A stretch of 50,229 nt of DNA from positions 1-50,229 of the forward strand of contig JAGFNK010000390.1 of NCBI GenBank assembly GCA_025769875.1, written 5' to 3'. Numbering within the stretch: the stretch's first letter is position 1; the number at the start of each line of letters is the position of its first letter. Below are positions 1 through 10,732 of this stretch, piece by piece. This DNA is from Russula earlei. Lineage: Eukaryota > Basidiomycota > Agaricomycetes > Russulales > Russulaceae. The translations under genes were made by a program, and so were the position numbers. The notes beneath the pieces are model-generated. The model was not told the origin of the DNA, searched no databases, and worked only from the letters and a program-made list of their open reading frames with translations.

Positions 1-650
1 ATATCCCCACTGTACATTGAACTTGGTAAGGTACTGTGCCCCTTGCAGTTTATCAATCAGGTCTGGGGTCAGTGGTAAGGGGTAGGCATCTTTGATAGTG
101 GTGGCATTAAGGCCTCGATAGTCTTGTACTGGACACAGAGCACCACCTTTCTTTTCTACAAAGAAGAATGGGCTAGCTATTGGTGCTTTAGAGGGATGAT
201 TGGTTCCTCTCTTGAGGTGTTCGTCTAGGTATTCCTTCAATGCTACTAACTCCTTTGGAGTGAGTCTGTAGATGCCACAGTCTTTACATGGGGCACCTGG
301 TATGAGATTGATGGCATGATCCCATGGTGTGTGAGCAGGGAGATGTTGGGAGGCTTGTTCATCAAATATGTTTTGCCAGACCTTGAATTCCATTGGGATT
401 AGTTCCTTGAGGGACTGTGTCAGTTGGTTGTCTTTTGCCAACTTGGTGGACATTGTACTCTTGTCTTGGATGTGTAGTGGATGGCTTTGGAAGGCAGTGT
501 AAATTTGTTGGTCAACAAGGGGTTCCTCCTTGTCCATGGTGTCATGGAACATTAGTGCTGCTATATCTTTGAATGATGGTTCTTCATTTTCCGGGAAGGT
601 GAGGGCCTTTATTGACCCTGTGTGTGCACTGTAAGCCAATGGGACTGAAT
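1..650 (-). pseudogene. Ty3/gypsy pol fragment (RT N-terminal part), cut by window edge
   Basis: One minus-strand frame stays open from about 650 to the left edge. It reads through a linker and then into the start of a Ty3/gypsy reverse transcriptase. Recognisable blocks in order are TPWDHAINL, YRLTPKELVALKEYLDEHL, PFFFVEKKGG, VQDYRGLN, YPLPL and KFNVQWG, the last being the diverged FD-WGYNN block just before the palm. In the intact family this enzyme copies element RNA inside Gag particles. The YXDD catalytic motif would lie outside the window. The upstream end stops where the 152-bp repeat begins, so protease and gag are missing on this side. The family assignment is firm; whether the rest of pol continues to the left cannot be seen. 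Confidence 0.88.
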
Positions 651-654
651 ATTC

Positions 655-1118
655 AGTTCTTGAGATGTCAATTTTCGGGTGCTGACATGAGTGCAAAACT
701 TTGAACTGCCATATCTCAACTGTTTCTCAACAGATTTACTTGAAACTTTGACAGTGGGATCTCATGTCCTGTATCTAGCTAGGTGCGACCCAAGAATTGG
801 TGCATAATTATCAGTTCTTGAAGTTTCAATTTCTGGGTGCAATCTGAGTGTGATATTTTGAACTGCCATATCTCAACCATTTCTCAATAGATTGCCTTGA
901 AACTTGGAATGTAGAACTTTATGTACCATATCTAGGCACAGCTAAAATATGGGAGCATAATATTCAGTTCTTGAAGTTTCAGATTTTGGGTGCCAATCTG
1001 CGAGAAACATTTTGAACAGCCATATCTCAATTATTTCTCAATGGATTGCCTTGAAACTTGGACATCAGAACCTCATGTACTGTATCTAGAGGCAGCCAAA
1101 TAATGGGTTTCATTTCAC
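655..1118. repeat. Tandem array, three ~152-bp units (copy 1)
   Basis: Three diverged units follow each other, starting near 655, 811 and 964. Each opens with AGTTCTTGA and contains GCCATATCTCAA, TTTCTCAA and TGTATCTAG-type blocks. An inverted copy of the same array lies at 18299-18890 with units in the same order. The left end is cut by the gypsy fragment inside what would be a fourth unit. No coding potential is seen. Confidence 0.85.
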
Positions 1119-1270
1119 ATTTACAACTGTAGCATGTGAGAAGGGCATGCTTGAGTTGTTCCTGTGTCATGGTAACTAACCATGTCAGTTCTCAAGCCTG
1201 AAGATGAGTTCATAGTAGAGATGTGTTCAAGTGAACAGGCTGGTTCCCATTTGTAAAGAGTAAGGATCCA

Positions 1271-2059
1271 TGCAGTGGTTGAAGTGTTTTATGCTAAACA
1301 GGTTATGGCCAATAGACCCTTCCTAGTACGACTTGGTCCATTGAGAAGCTAGGGTAAGGTTGTAATGGGATAGACTAGGGCTGGTTCCACTAGCTATATG
1401 CATTCAAGTCTGTCATAGACCTTGAACATGCAGAGAGAAGAGGAAGGTAGGTCTTTAAGGAGGGGAGCTCTTCTCAGTAGAGTGAAGAGAGACTCTTGGG
1501 GGAGGAAGGGATAGGAAGAGTAGATGGTAGACAGTGTGTGTGTGTGTGTGTGTGTGTGAAGAGTTGGTGAGATGGAGATGTAGATGTGGTTTGAGGATTA
1601 GGAGTGAAGTGGTGAAGTGGGTTGCACGTGAATATGTTGGACAAGAGTAGGTTGGATTCTACAAGAGACCAAGCTTAGGGCTTTGGTCACAAAGTACTGA
1701 GCTTATATATATACAGGAGGAGCACAGCAATAGCTGCCCTTTGACTGTGCTACTAGCTAGTATAGTAGGAGTCATAGGAATGAGGCCATGAATGAGTCAG
1801 AACCAAGTAACTGTGCTGAACAGTAAATGTGCAGCATTGCACAGTTGAAACTAAGAAATAAATATAAATGGGAAGAGAACCAAACAAAGGGAAATTAACA
1901 GCAATCCAGTGTTACCTGGATGTGTATGGGATCACATGATAACACAGAAGGGATCACAAGATGTAAGAGATCACAAGACCAGTAAGTAAAGGGATGTATG
2001 AAAGCAAGCAGTTTGTAGCAAAAGGTCAGATGTAAACATAAAAGGAAAATGTTGTAACA
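1271..2059 (-). mobile_element. Solo LTR, family F (copy 1)
   Basis: About 790 bp matching 29234-30010 almost end to end. Read on the minus strand it starts TGTTACAACATTTTCC and ends CCACTGCA, so it has TG...CA ends. A minus-strand TATATAA near 1705 is followed 33 nt later by AAGCTTGGTCTC inside a palindrome, the start-site layout also seen in families A, B, D and E. No primer-binding site follows and no gag is adjacent, so this looks like a solo LTR. A clear 5-bp target duplication was not found. The exact inner edge is uncertain because a few more bases outside the CA end are also shared by the two copies. Confidence 0.75.
1534..1558. repeat. (GT)n microsatellite inside LTR F
   Basis: About 12 GT repeats. 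The other LTR F copy has only about four to five GT units at the matching place (near 29500), so the tract length differs between copies. Confidence 0.9.
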
Positions 2060-2237
2060 TCATGGGAGGTAGCAAGTGCAATTGCACATGAATGTGTGAG
2101 GAGTGGCACATAAGGAAAGTTTGTCATGAACCAGTTCCTGGAGAGAGCCCTTGAAGGACCCTTCCTTAATAGAGGAAACCCAGCCCCTATGGTGCCACCC
2201 TGTTCACATGGGCAAAAGGGGTGAGTAGAGGTGTCCA

Positions 2238-2865
2238 CAGTGGGGTCTAGTGGCTGTGATAGTGGTGTGTGGTGATTTGTGAAGGATGGCTGAGGCCAGG
2301 TGTGGTGTTGAGGGGTGTGGTTGAATTGCGACATGAGGGGGAGACAATGCAAAGGAGAGGCTGGAGAGTGCTGGTGGGTGGTCGCTTGGGCGCTGATGGC
2401 GCTGCCAAACACAATTGTGTGTGGGATGATTGGAGAGATTGGATGGCAGATGCAAGGTAGAGGAGCGAGGGGCATGGATGTAGAAAGGGAGAGGGAAGAT
2501 GGCAGCAGGCTGGGAAATGGATGCATAGGTGGCATGCAGATCTCTGACTAAAAAAATGAGAGACTAGTAAAAGGGGAGAAAAAGCATACTGAAATGTACA
2601 GTAGCAACACTGTCCAATGGCAACAAAGACAGCGGCATGGTATGGGGCTCTTCGGTGGTGTGTCAGGACTTGTTGGTGCATGGTGAAGGCAGGGGCATTG
2701 AGGGCAAGGGCGTGTGGTGGTTGATGGGGGCAAGGTGGTGTGCTGGTGGCAACGACGATGATGCAAGGATGAAGAGGAGATGGCACAAAAGGAATATGCA
2801 CATATGTACTCTTGCAAGTGATTTGCAGCCAGCCATATAGCTGTGTGGGTGAGTTGACATTGAGG
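2238..2865 (-). repeat. Dispersed 0.6-kb repeat, copy 1 (inverted relative to 6690-7310)
   Basis: The reverse complement aligns with 6690-7310 over about 620 bp with many CA/TG differences. Both copies give Pro/Ser/His-rich open frames, but these change frame between copies and match no family I recognise. A non-coding, pyrimidine-rich part of an older transposon is the simplest reading. The copies have no visible terminal repeats of their own, so the true element ends are unknown. Confidence 0.7.
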
Positions 2866-3264
2866 CTGTGCTGAGATGCAAGGGAGGTGAAGGCAGAGGC
2901 AATGAATCGAGAGACAATGGAGGTGGCACAGAGAAGGGAGACTTGCAGGCAACTAGGTTGGAAGATGCAGAGGGCTCGACTAGGGAATTGGTGGGGTCAG
3001 AGATGGTAGGAGCAACAACAGGGCCCACACATGAGGTGCCTGTGCAGGCATTGTAGCAAGTTCATGGACATGGGTGAGGACATGGGGAGCAGGTTGTAGG
3101 GGGAAAGGCCAGCACAGTTGATTTCATGGCCAGCAGCTGTGAGTGGTGGGGGTCTCCTGCTGCTTGGGGAGCAGTTGGCTTTGGGTCCAACAATGTTTAA
3201 GGCCGGAATGTTAGCTTTACAAGGTACAATACAGTACAACAAGGGGACACCACAGTACAGTAAC
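2866..3264. other. No gene recognised
   Basis: Purine-rich sequence with short frames only. I see no domain motif, LTR end or tandem structure here. Confidence 0.5.
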
Positions 3265-3494
3265 TCAAAAAATGTCAGATATATTGACATTTGTGGAACC
3301 AACCTGCTGCATCATCCAACATAACAGAGAATGCTGCCCTATACAGGAAAACCCGCACACCAGTATCATCTTCACCCAAGTCAGCATGAGCCACACCCCC
3401 ATTCCAACAAACATAGGCCTTGATCTTTGAAAATGCAAGTTCAATTGGGTTAAAATCAGGAGAGTATGGTGGCAGGTAAAGGCGCCAACATCCC

Positions 3495-3541
3495 CTTCAT
3501 CAAATGAGCAATACATCAGCATGAGAAAACTAATATAATAC
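3495..3541 (-). other. 47-nt spliceosomal-type intron in the DDE_3 pseudogene
   Basis: On the minus strand this segment starts GTATTA, contains a CTGAT-like branch site and ends AAG. Removing it joins the reading frame exactly between VKER and [14 protein letters not shown], restoring the normal spacing of the DDE_3 family. Leaving it in gives an out-of-frame tail. Introns this short are usual in Agaricomycetes. Confidence 0.8.
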
Positions 3542-3620
3542 CTTTCTTTGACCATTTGGTGTATTTGTGGATTTCTATGAATGCACACGTTGTCCATGAT
3601 CAATACTGAGTTCTTGCCAG

Positions 3621-3661
3621 GGAAGGAGTTAATAGGGAAGGAGTTGATAGGGAAGGAGTTC
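3621..3661. repeat. 15-bp in-frame tandem repeat in transposase
   Basis: GGAAGGAGTTAATAG is repeated almost three times, giving INSFP repeats in the protein between the GLL and GKNSV blocks. Related transposases normally have a short loop here, so this looks like local slippage that kept the frame. Confidence 0.85.
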
Positions 3662-4192
3662 ATTTTTGAAAGTAGACCTTGGATAAAGCCAGTAAATAGT
3701 TCAGATGTGAAAGAACCCTCAACCAGCTGGCTATAGATGATGCCATTGAGCAAGAGCGCTGGGAGAAGCAAATAACTGGATACTTTGTATTCTAGTCTGT
3801 TGTAGATATAGATAGCAGGACACACCATTTTCCTCAAATGAAAAAGCTCTTCCTTACTGCTGCTTTCCCTAACATCGCCCATGCTTGCCCTCAAAGGTCA
3901 GTTTGGTGATCAAAGGAGCTTTCATCCACAAAAACTGCATGCTCTGTGGTATTGGTGATGTGCAAAAGCACAATATGCTGTGCTATGTGCAAATGAATGG
4001 TGTACACTACCACCAGTACATGATGGAGGATCTGAGCATTTGGGCCTCCTTGTTGGTACACACCATTGTTTTCTTTTGGATCTTCAAGCTTAAAACCACC
4101 TTTGCAGGAATGTCCCCTCACAACAGTTGATGCTCCCCCAAACAAACTGAAACTCATGGACAAATGCTTTTGACCCACCCCAATGGGCACAA

Positions 4193-4606
4193 ATGATGAT
4201 GATGATGATGTTGGGGGGTGCCTTTGCCAACAATGTTAATGGTTTGAACTTCCATTGCTTACCTTGCTCTGAAAACTTCACCCCCTCTACTCCTGACCCT
4301 GGGTCTTTGCCACCCCAGTCAAAGCGCACTGCATCCAATAGGAACATCACCTACCCTGACCTGAGGGAGTGGCTCTGTTCTATTGAGGAGCACCCTTTTT
4401 GAAATAAATATGGTGAAGATTTCTCACAGTATGCTGACATCCTTGTAGAAACCTGCAAATTTCATACAATTGAAGACATTGTACCACTCACTCGCAGTGA
4501 GCTGGCAGATGTTAGTGGCATGGAATTTGGGACAGCCTCATGGATTTTGCACTTTGCAGTGGAGGATGCATCAGCTTTGAAGAAAAATAAGAAGGCTCAA
4601 TTTTAA
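4193..4606 (+). pseudogene. SAM-like C-terminal domain fragment
   Basis: A plus-strand frame runs from about 4193 to a TAA at 4606 and is broken once by TGA near 4400. After a Pro/Ser-rich stretch it reads YPDLREWLCSIEEHP, then DFSQYADILVE, DIVPLTRSELAD and GMEFGTASWILHFAVED. Short helices of this spacing (W-L, then Y-L, then L-L, then G-A-L-A) resemble SAM-domain fragments seen in many hypothetical Agaricomycete proteins. SAM domains usually mediate protein-protein contacts. The apparent ATG start lies in an (ATG)6 microsatellite and is probably not the real start; upstream coding sequence was replaced by the opposite-strand transposase. I cannot tell whether the source was a host gene or a transposon passenger. 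Confidence 0.45.
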
Positions 4607-5297
4607 GAATATACTCACACTTTTCTATACTAGACTTGGATATATGGACACTATTGTCAAGGCAGTCAACTCTTTTGCCATCTCCCCTTTCAAGAGCAGG
4701 TGGATCCCTAGTGAATACCTCTGTGAGCAGTCATGATTATGAAGGAACTGGGTCCTACGTGGAAGCTTCACCATGCTGAAAGCAAGGCCACTCTTTCACC
4801 ATCCTCCCCTTTAAGAGTAAGCAGATCTCCTCATTTCCTCCCTCTCCTTGCTGCTGGCCATCCCTGTTGTACATGTGCCTGGGATGTAGCTGATGTATCG
4901 CCCTCAACATGCCTATAGCCTGTGACAGAAGCATCACAGGGTAGCTGGTACCATCAGTTCGTGCCCTGTGCATCTTGCTCTTTTCTTTTCTTCTGCATCT
5001 TTGCCCCATGCCGAGTCAATTGCATGAGGCTGTTGGGGTGGCCCTAGGTGCGGGCGCCCACATGCATGGACACCCGAGCATGCCCCTTCACCATCTAATG
5101 CCCTTTTTTGTTGTCAGATGAGACATTCCCCTCATTCATGTTCTGACAGGAATAAGCCAGCTGAACTGCAAACTCCATTGTTCAGTCATTGTGTGCCCTC
5201 TGACAGACCAACAGAGTGCCTGAGGTGCAGTCTTTTGATGGGGTTATATATCACACAAGGGAAGTATGTTTCTAGCAATGACCTAACTCTTTTTTTA
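4607..5297. other. No gene recognised
   Basis: Only short frames without recognisable motifs. The last bases before 5298 (TTTTA) form the target duplication of the copia solo LTR. Confidence 0.5.
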
Positions 5298-6211
5298 TGT
5301 TGAGATTGTCATTGATTTGGGTGATTTGGTATGTTACCACTACCCTGGGACATTGTGATGTAATCACAGCTGAATGCATTAATGCATTGGTTCCACAGAC
5401 CGGGCAACACCGGCGTAGATGCATGACGCGTCAGATCTGTTGTGCAGCATAGAGTGCAGCTAACAGGCCAAGCAACCCACCTTAGAGGTTGTGCTAATGC
5501 TCAAGTGATATTGGGGTGTAGAGCGATGTGTATGCTTGTCTACAAGTATGGTATTTATACCTCTATGACCCAGGGCTGTTCCTAAGTCCAAAAGAGGTGA
5601 CTACAGGTGTCCACTATATCGCGCATTCAGTGACGCGTGATGTGGAAATGTTCTAGACGCAGCATAAGGCTGCATCTTGTGATAGATAGCATACTATGCG
5701 TAACCCTATTGCCATAAGCGCATATACTAAAGTTCTGTCTAACACGTAACATCTATGAGCGGATCTTGAACCTTGTATGAAGGTCTTTGCCTTCTTTGAT
5801 CCGTTCAGGTTCCGGTTCAACAAGATCATGTGGACCGGCTCAGCTCATATGCTGAGATCTGCGTTACTTACAATGATAAGTTAATTGATGACAATCGGTA
5901 GCTACTAATGACTGATCCTTGTATGATCTTTGTTTCTTATTGATGGTAGCTACCTGCAGTGTACTTAGAGACACTCTGGAGTACTTAAGAGCATTGTATT
6001 TCGATAGATCACTTCAGTCTTGTCTTACACAATACTGAAGTGAGTACTTACTGTTTCCTATCTTATCTCTCGCATCTTATCATGCATTGTAGATATCTTT
6101 TGATAGGTATTACTGAATTACAGTCTTGTCTTACACAATACTGAAATATCTTTTGATAGATCTTAAGGATCTTATTGCTGTTATCATAACCTGCACCCAT
6201 CTGCTTCAACA
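5298..6211 (+). mobile_element. Ty1/copia solo LTR (family Cop1) with 5-bp target duplication
   Basis: The 914-bp LTR starts TGTTGAGATTGTC and ends CTGCTTCAACA, so its termini are TGTTGA/TCAACA. It is flanked by TTTTA on both sides (5293-5297 and 6212-6216), which fixes the boundaries and shows insertion followed by LTR-LTR recombination. It matches the LTRs of the copia element at 32003-36722 in inverted orientation. It carries about 430 bp (roughly 5417-5850) that the 481-bp LTR at 32003-32483 lacks. That segment lies between two ACCGG copies. Confidence 0.93.
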
Positions 6212-6689
6212 TTTTATTTGACTGGTTATATGTGTTGTGTCAGTTCGTGTTCTCCCCAGGTTCCTCAGAAAGACCACCTTGCAGTTAATGACCCTCATCC
6301 ATCTTCCTACCTGAATGGTCAGCATGCTGCCCAAAGAAAAGCTCAAACTTGAGGTATTGAGCTCACCAAGTTGTGGCATCATGGTGCTCATCCTGCACTG
6401 AGATTGTGCTGCAGACCCACTGGTAAGTGAATCAGTATTGAATTGTGACTGAAAGACAGAAATCTCACCCATAAGGTGACCACAAGTGGAATGCGCTGAA
6501 CAATGGACTTGACAATGTTCATATATGGCATGTTTGACCTCAAGAGCACGAGAATGGGCTAGGTGAAGGTGAGGTGGGTGTGAGAAGCAATGTACAGTGT
6601 CCAAGTGATGTGTGGCAGCAAGGAAGCAACTCAAAAAAAACAAGTGTATGCATATGTGCCACCAACTTGCTCAGCATTCACATTCACAT
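6212..6689. other. Unassigned; one 145-codon minus-strand frame
   Basis: A minus-strand frame stays open across about 6206-6643, but its composition (His/Ser-rich, with no motif I know) and its run into the copia LTR argue against a real protein. It may be antisense to an old plus-strand gene that is now full of stops. I assign nothing. Confidence 0.35.
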
Positions 6690-7310
6690 TTGTTTGCCAC
6701 AAATCGCTTACAAGAGTACAATATGTGTGTATTCGTTTTGTGCCATCTCCTCTCTGTCCTTGCATCGTCATCATCATCACCACCAGCATGCCACCTCACC
6801 CCCATCAACTGCCACACACCCTCACCCTCAATGCCCCTGCCTTCACATGCACTGACAAGTCCTGATGCACCACTGAAGAGCCCCATACCATGCTGCCATC
6901 TTTGTTGCCATTGGACAGTGTTTCTGCTGTACATTTCAGTATTCTTTCTCTCCCCTTTTACTAGTCTCTCATTTTGTTAGTCAGAGATCTGCATGCCGCC
7001 TATGTGTCCATTTCCCAGCCTGCCACCTTCTTCCCTCTCCCTTTCTACATCCATGCCCCCTCCAAGGGCTCCTCTACCTTGCATCTGCCATCCAATATCT
7101 CCAATCATCCCACCCGCAATCATGTTCAGCAGTGCCATCAGTGCCCAAGTGACCACCCCCCAGTGCTCTCCCTATCCCCCCTCCAGCCTCTCCTTTGCAT
7201 TGTCTCCCCCTCATGTCATGACTCGACCACACCCCTCATCACCACACCTGGCCTTGGCCATCCTTCACAAATTGCCACATGCCACTACCACAGCTGCTGG
7301 AGACCATGAC
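6690..7310 (+). repeat. Dispersed 0.6-kb repeat, copy 2
   Basis: Inverted partner of 2238-2865. Shared landmarks are GTGCCATCTCCTCT near 6741, CATTGGACAGTGTT near 6910 and CACACCTGGCCTTGGCC near 7244. The next 226 bp, up to the LTIR remnant at 7537, contain AATAAA and no gene I recognise. Confidence 0.7.
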
Positions 7311-7536
7311 TCAATACCTCGCATTGTCCAGCTTTGGTCCCCTTCTCACATCTAGATTTCCTTTCATATGCCTGTCTTTTGTGCTTTTCCTGTCCCTTAG
7401 CCTTAGTTCCCACCTGTATATGCTACCATCTTGAATAAAGTTGCCCTGTTGTCCTCTTATCATCTGTGTGAACCTGAGTGTGGTTAAATAAATGAACAAA
7501 CACATTCTCACATTCCTGCTAGGTGCTCCTCCCAAT

Positions 7537-7642
7537 CAAAAACACTATGGGGCTGCCTCAAGACAGCCCATGGGTATAACATGAGGGCAAAATTATAGAC
7601 ATAGACCATGATTTTAAGTTGTAATTCATCTAATACACATGT
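7537..7642. mobile_element. Remnant of an LTIR terminal inverted repeat
   Basis: 106 bp matching the inner half of the right-hand TIR of the LTIR elements (compare 10919-11022). It stops at ACACATGT exactly where LTR D begins, so a third LTIR copy was cut here by the LTR insertion or a later rearrangement. Confidence 0.8.
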
Positions 7643-8128
7643 TGTCAGGATTCACTGTTGATCAATCCAGTTCAAGAGTGAGACAGGAGCTTGGAGACAA
7701 GTTGACTAAGTTTGAGGACGAAGTTGGCAAAGAGCACAGTCCAAACAAGACAAGTAACAAGTACCAGAGGGGAACTGGTACTGGTTGTGAGAGGTGATTT
7801 CATAAGGAGAGGGCCAGGATGTACTAGATAAGGTAGTCCTAAAGGAGTACCTTTGGTAATGAAGTGCCACAAATCAAATGGACTGTCTGAGGACTGTCCT
7901 TTACTTTATTGAGCGCTTATATACTACAAGAGAACTGCTAAATAGGGAACAAGTCATAACCTTGTTATCAAGCACAATTGATGGATGAGTAAGAAGTTGG
8001 AGTATGCTTACTGAGCATGCTCAGTCATGCTCAGTAAGCTGCTGTGTAAGAAGGCTCCTATTGATGAGTAGGAGCCTTTACTGTCCATGTGTTCACTGCT
8101 TTAGTACACATGCAAAGCACCTGATTCA
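7643..8128 (-). mobile_element. Solo LTR, family D (copy 1)
   Basis: 486 bp, plus-strand ends TGTCAGGATTCAC and CCTGATTCA, closely matching 14240-14720. The minus strand has TATATAA followed by a palindrome, as in the other D copy. The flanks (CATGT before, TTATT after) do not match, and both sides are pieces of LTIR elements, so the original insertion site has been rearranged. Confidence 0.8.
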
Positions 8129-8131
8129 TTA

Positions 8132-8543
8132 TTGCCATTTTCAGTGCAGATGGCTGAGCTTGAATTCCACCCGAATCAGTGCAGAAACCCCCTCAAACAT
8201 GTGGGATAAATATCTCCCTCAAAACAGCTTCAATTCATATGAAACTTATTGTCCCTGAATCGCCTGAATGAGGGCTAGGCAGCCCCATTGTTTTCATGAG
8301 ATTTGAGTGAGAATTGGTGGAGCTGGACTCAAGCCACCTCCACATGTGTATTAGATGAATTACAACTCAAAATCATGGTCTATATCTATTATTTTTCCCT
8401 CATGTTGTACCCATGGGCTGTCTTGAGGCAGCCCCATAGTGTTTTTGACTCAAGTGTTGTGGTGTGCAACATTGTTTCCAGTGTGATCGGAGTGACAGCC
8501 AGCCACTCATTGCCCCTCTTGCCTCTCCATTCTGACCATCCTT
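8132..8543 (+). repeat. Left TIR of LTIR-B
   Basis: Inverted match to 10826-11219, running inward to CATTCTGACCATCCTT. The short open frame seen in all LTIR TIRs lacks an ATG and is not treated as a gene. Confidence 0.9.
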
Positions 8544-8702
8544 TGCCCTCATTCCCACCACACCCACTGTCTCAGCCACATCAGTCACACCACTCCCTTC
8601 CAACTTGCATTTGGCCCTCCACACCCACAGTTGCAGCCATGCCAGTCACACTGCCTGCATCGACCTGCCATCTGTCTTCACCACGCGCTGCACTCCATCA
8701 GC

Positions 8703-8981
8703 ATGCCGACTCAGTTAGAATACCTCAAGCTCAAGTGGGATCTGGAGGTCCTTATTGCCTCCTCATCAAGACTCTGCATGTGTGACTGGGAAGACATAGA
8801 CAAATACTACCGGAGTTTCAGGGCAATCTGCAGTCCCCTCCTCCATGCGTGCTGCCTGTGCTACAAAGATTGCGATGAGTCATTCTGGCTCAGACTCCAC
8901 CCGGACGACCGCCAGATGGTCTCCCAACGTCTCAGCCCCTGGCGCCCGAACGAACAGCAGAGGCACTTTGTCAATTTCTGA
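8703..8981 (+). pseudogene. Gag-like domain captured in LTIR-B
   Basis: From ATG at 8703 the frame reads a compact helical domain with IDKYYRSFRAICSPLL, DESFWLRLHPDDRQ and then NF-stop-EVFD. The pattern Y-F-I-L, then FW-x2-HP-x-DR, then VF-A is that of gag-type capsid domains of basidiomycete LTR elements as I know them. In those elements the domain assembles virus-like particles. Here it sits alone, has a TGA at 8979 and then loses frame, with an acidic DEDEDDY stretch following in another frame. The other LTIR copy has lost exactly this segment. It is probably dead cargo rather than a working capsid gene. Confidence 0.5.
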
Positions 8982-9059
8982 GAAGTATTCGACACTAGTC
9001 AAGATATTCTCTCAGCATCCCAGTGACATTCAGTGGGAATGCCAACTCTGCTCTGCAGA

Positions 9060-10110
9060 TGAAGACGAAGATGACTACACATACCCTGCACCCATGCCCG
9101 CTCCAGCCTCCATCCCTACATTGTGCACCATTGCCTCCGCCTCACCTGCCTTGCCCATCGTCCCAGCAGTTCCCACCTCATCCGCCATTCCCATCACCTC
9201 ATTCACCGCCGCCATCCTCAACTCACCAGCCATCATCGCCTTGGCTCCACCTGCCCTCACCATCCCAGCATCGCCCACATTCGCCATCGTCGCCACATCG
9301 TCTGTCCCCACCACTGTAGCCTCAGCCGTGACATTGCCTATCACCGCTGTCCCCGTCTTTGCCCAACCAGCTCCCGCGCCCTCAGTGTCACCTGCTATGG
9401 CCACTGTCTCAGCTCCATGCACAACCACCATCTCAACCTCACCCACAGACATTTTAGTGCTGCCCACCACTTCAGCCCTTGCAGCCTCATCTGCCACCCC
9501 CGCCTTCGTCTCATCCGCTCCTGCACCCTCAGTTGTCTCGTCGCCCTCAGTCTCGTCCGTCGCCTCGTCCATCGCCACAGTAGCCTCAGTCATGCCAGCT
9601 GCCAACTTCGCATCAGTTTCCGTCTTAGCCTCACCCGTACTCGTCAGTTCAGCCCAGTCCGTCATAGCACCAGCATCGCCAGCCGCCGCCGTCTCCACCC
9701 TGCCCTCAGCCTCAGCCTTCTCAGTCTCAGCCACCGCCACCGCACCCCTAGTTTTGCCAGCTGTCTCCGTCGCCCCAGTTTCAGATCAGTCAACCACCGC
9801 CACCGCGCTCTTAGCCTTGCCAGCCGCCTTAGTCTCGTCAGCCGCTGCCATAGCCTCAGCCTCAGCCACCGATGTCTTAGCGCCACATGCCGCCGCCTCC
9901 ACCACCATCTCACAAGCCACCGCTGCCATGCCCTTGTCAGCCACAGCCACCATCGCCCCTGCATCCCCCTCAGTCGTTGCCTCCACCCTGTCCGCCTCCA
10001 CCATCGCACCAGCTCAGTCTGCCGCCACCTTCTCAGTCTCAGCCTAAGTCTTCTCAGTCTCAGCCTCAGTCTTCTCAGTCTCAGCTGCCACTTTAGTAGT
10101 TTTGCATGAC
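9060..10110. other. GC-rich low-complexity block in LTIR-B
   Basis: Long frames are open on both strands at once: Ala/Ser/Val/Pro-rich on plus, Ala/Glu/Thr/Val-rich on minus. Degenerate repeats of the GCCTCAGTC/CCACCGCC type explain this, so the frames are not evidence of protein coding. A Gln/Pro/Ser-rich tail (SQSQPKSSQSQPQSS) sits at 10040-10090. The original frame behind the gag-like domain cannot be decided. Confidence 0.6.
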
Positions 10111-10732
10111 ACCAGCACTGCCGCACCATCGCAACCCCTCGCCACCAGCACCACCCCAGAAGACCAAGAAGGCCTCGGCCACAAACTTAGCCACAACATG
10201 CCACAACAGGAGCAGAAGCCGCCACTGCAGGAGAAGCAGTCGCCAACACCAACAGCACACTGCACACTGCCTCCCACATCGCCTCCCTATCCGTTCACGC
10301 GCTCTCGCCCACGTCTGCTGCCGACACCTGCAGTGGAGACAACCCTGCCACCACCGCCAGAAGATGACAGATCCCACCCCCGCGCAAGCTGCCCCACGCA
10401 TCCTCTTTCTCGAGTCCTCGCCACCTACGTCTCTATCTATGAACTCACGCTCACCACCTACGCCTTCGCTCCTCGTCCATGCCTGCTGCCACCACCTGCA
10501 ATGGAGACGACCACACCACCACTGCCACAAGACAACACCACTGCCACGCAATCTTCGTGTCCATGTCTGCGCTCAGCATTCCAGCTGGGACTGCTCCCCT
10601 CCCCTCTCTCCTCTCCTATTACCTTGGACCAGTCAGCCTTACGATCTCACTCACGCGTCCCCGGACTCACTACACCGTCTCAACCAGTCTTGATTCACTC
10701 TCATGCCTTTCATCTCTAGTACCTCTCTCCTG

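Larger units (their letters stand above)
3270..4190 (-). pseudogene. DDE_3 (IS630/Tc1-mariner superfamily) transposase, broken
   Basis: The minus strand carries a DDE transposase. The upstream part ends with FVDESSFDH, the first catalytic Asp block. It continues, after a TGA stop where the family usually has Arg, into GQAWAMLGKA, and then LLLNGIIYSQLVEGSFT. The second Asp block is VLIMDNVCIHRNP. After removal of a 47-nt intron the frame continues into [17 protein letters not shown], which holds the third acidic residue. The protein would end near 3270. Breaks include nonsense codons that look like CGA-to-TGA changes, a frame change near 3850, and a 15-bp in-frame expansion. In the family this enzyme cuts and re-joins TIR elements at TA. 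I see no matching TIRs around it. It is a possible past helper for the LTIR elements, which also have TA flanks, but that is speculation. Confidence 0.85.

Noticed and set aside
2204..2952. Several overlapping Pro/His/Ser-rich minus-strand frames
   Set aside because: They overlap each other in different frames and lie in the dispersed repeat; the inverted copy opens different frames.
4195..4212. (ATG)6 as a start codon run for the SAM-like fragment
   Set aside because: A microsatellite; nothing upstream supports a translation start.
6206..6643. 145-codon minus-strand frame
   Set aside because: No recognised motif and it runs into a copia LTR; kept only as an unassigned region.
8845..10047. 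400-codon Ala/Ser/Val-rich plus-strand frame
   Set aside because: Frames are open on both strands in the same place, the composition is simple repeats, and the counterpart in the other LTIR copy differs in length and frame. Not listed as a gene.
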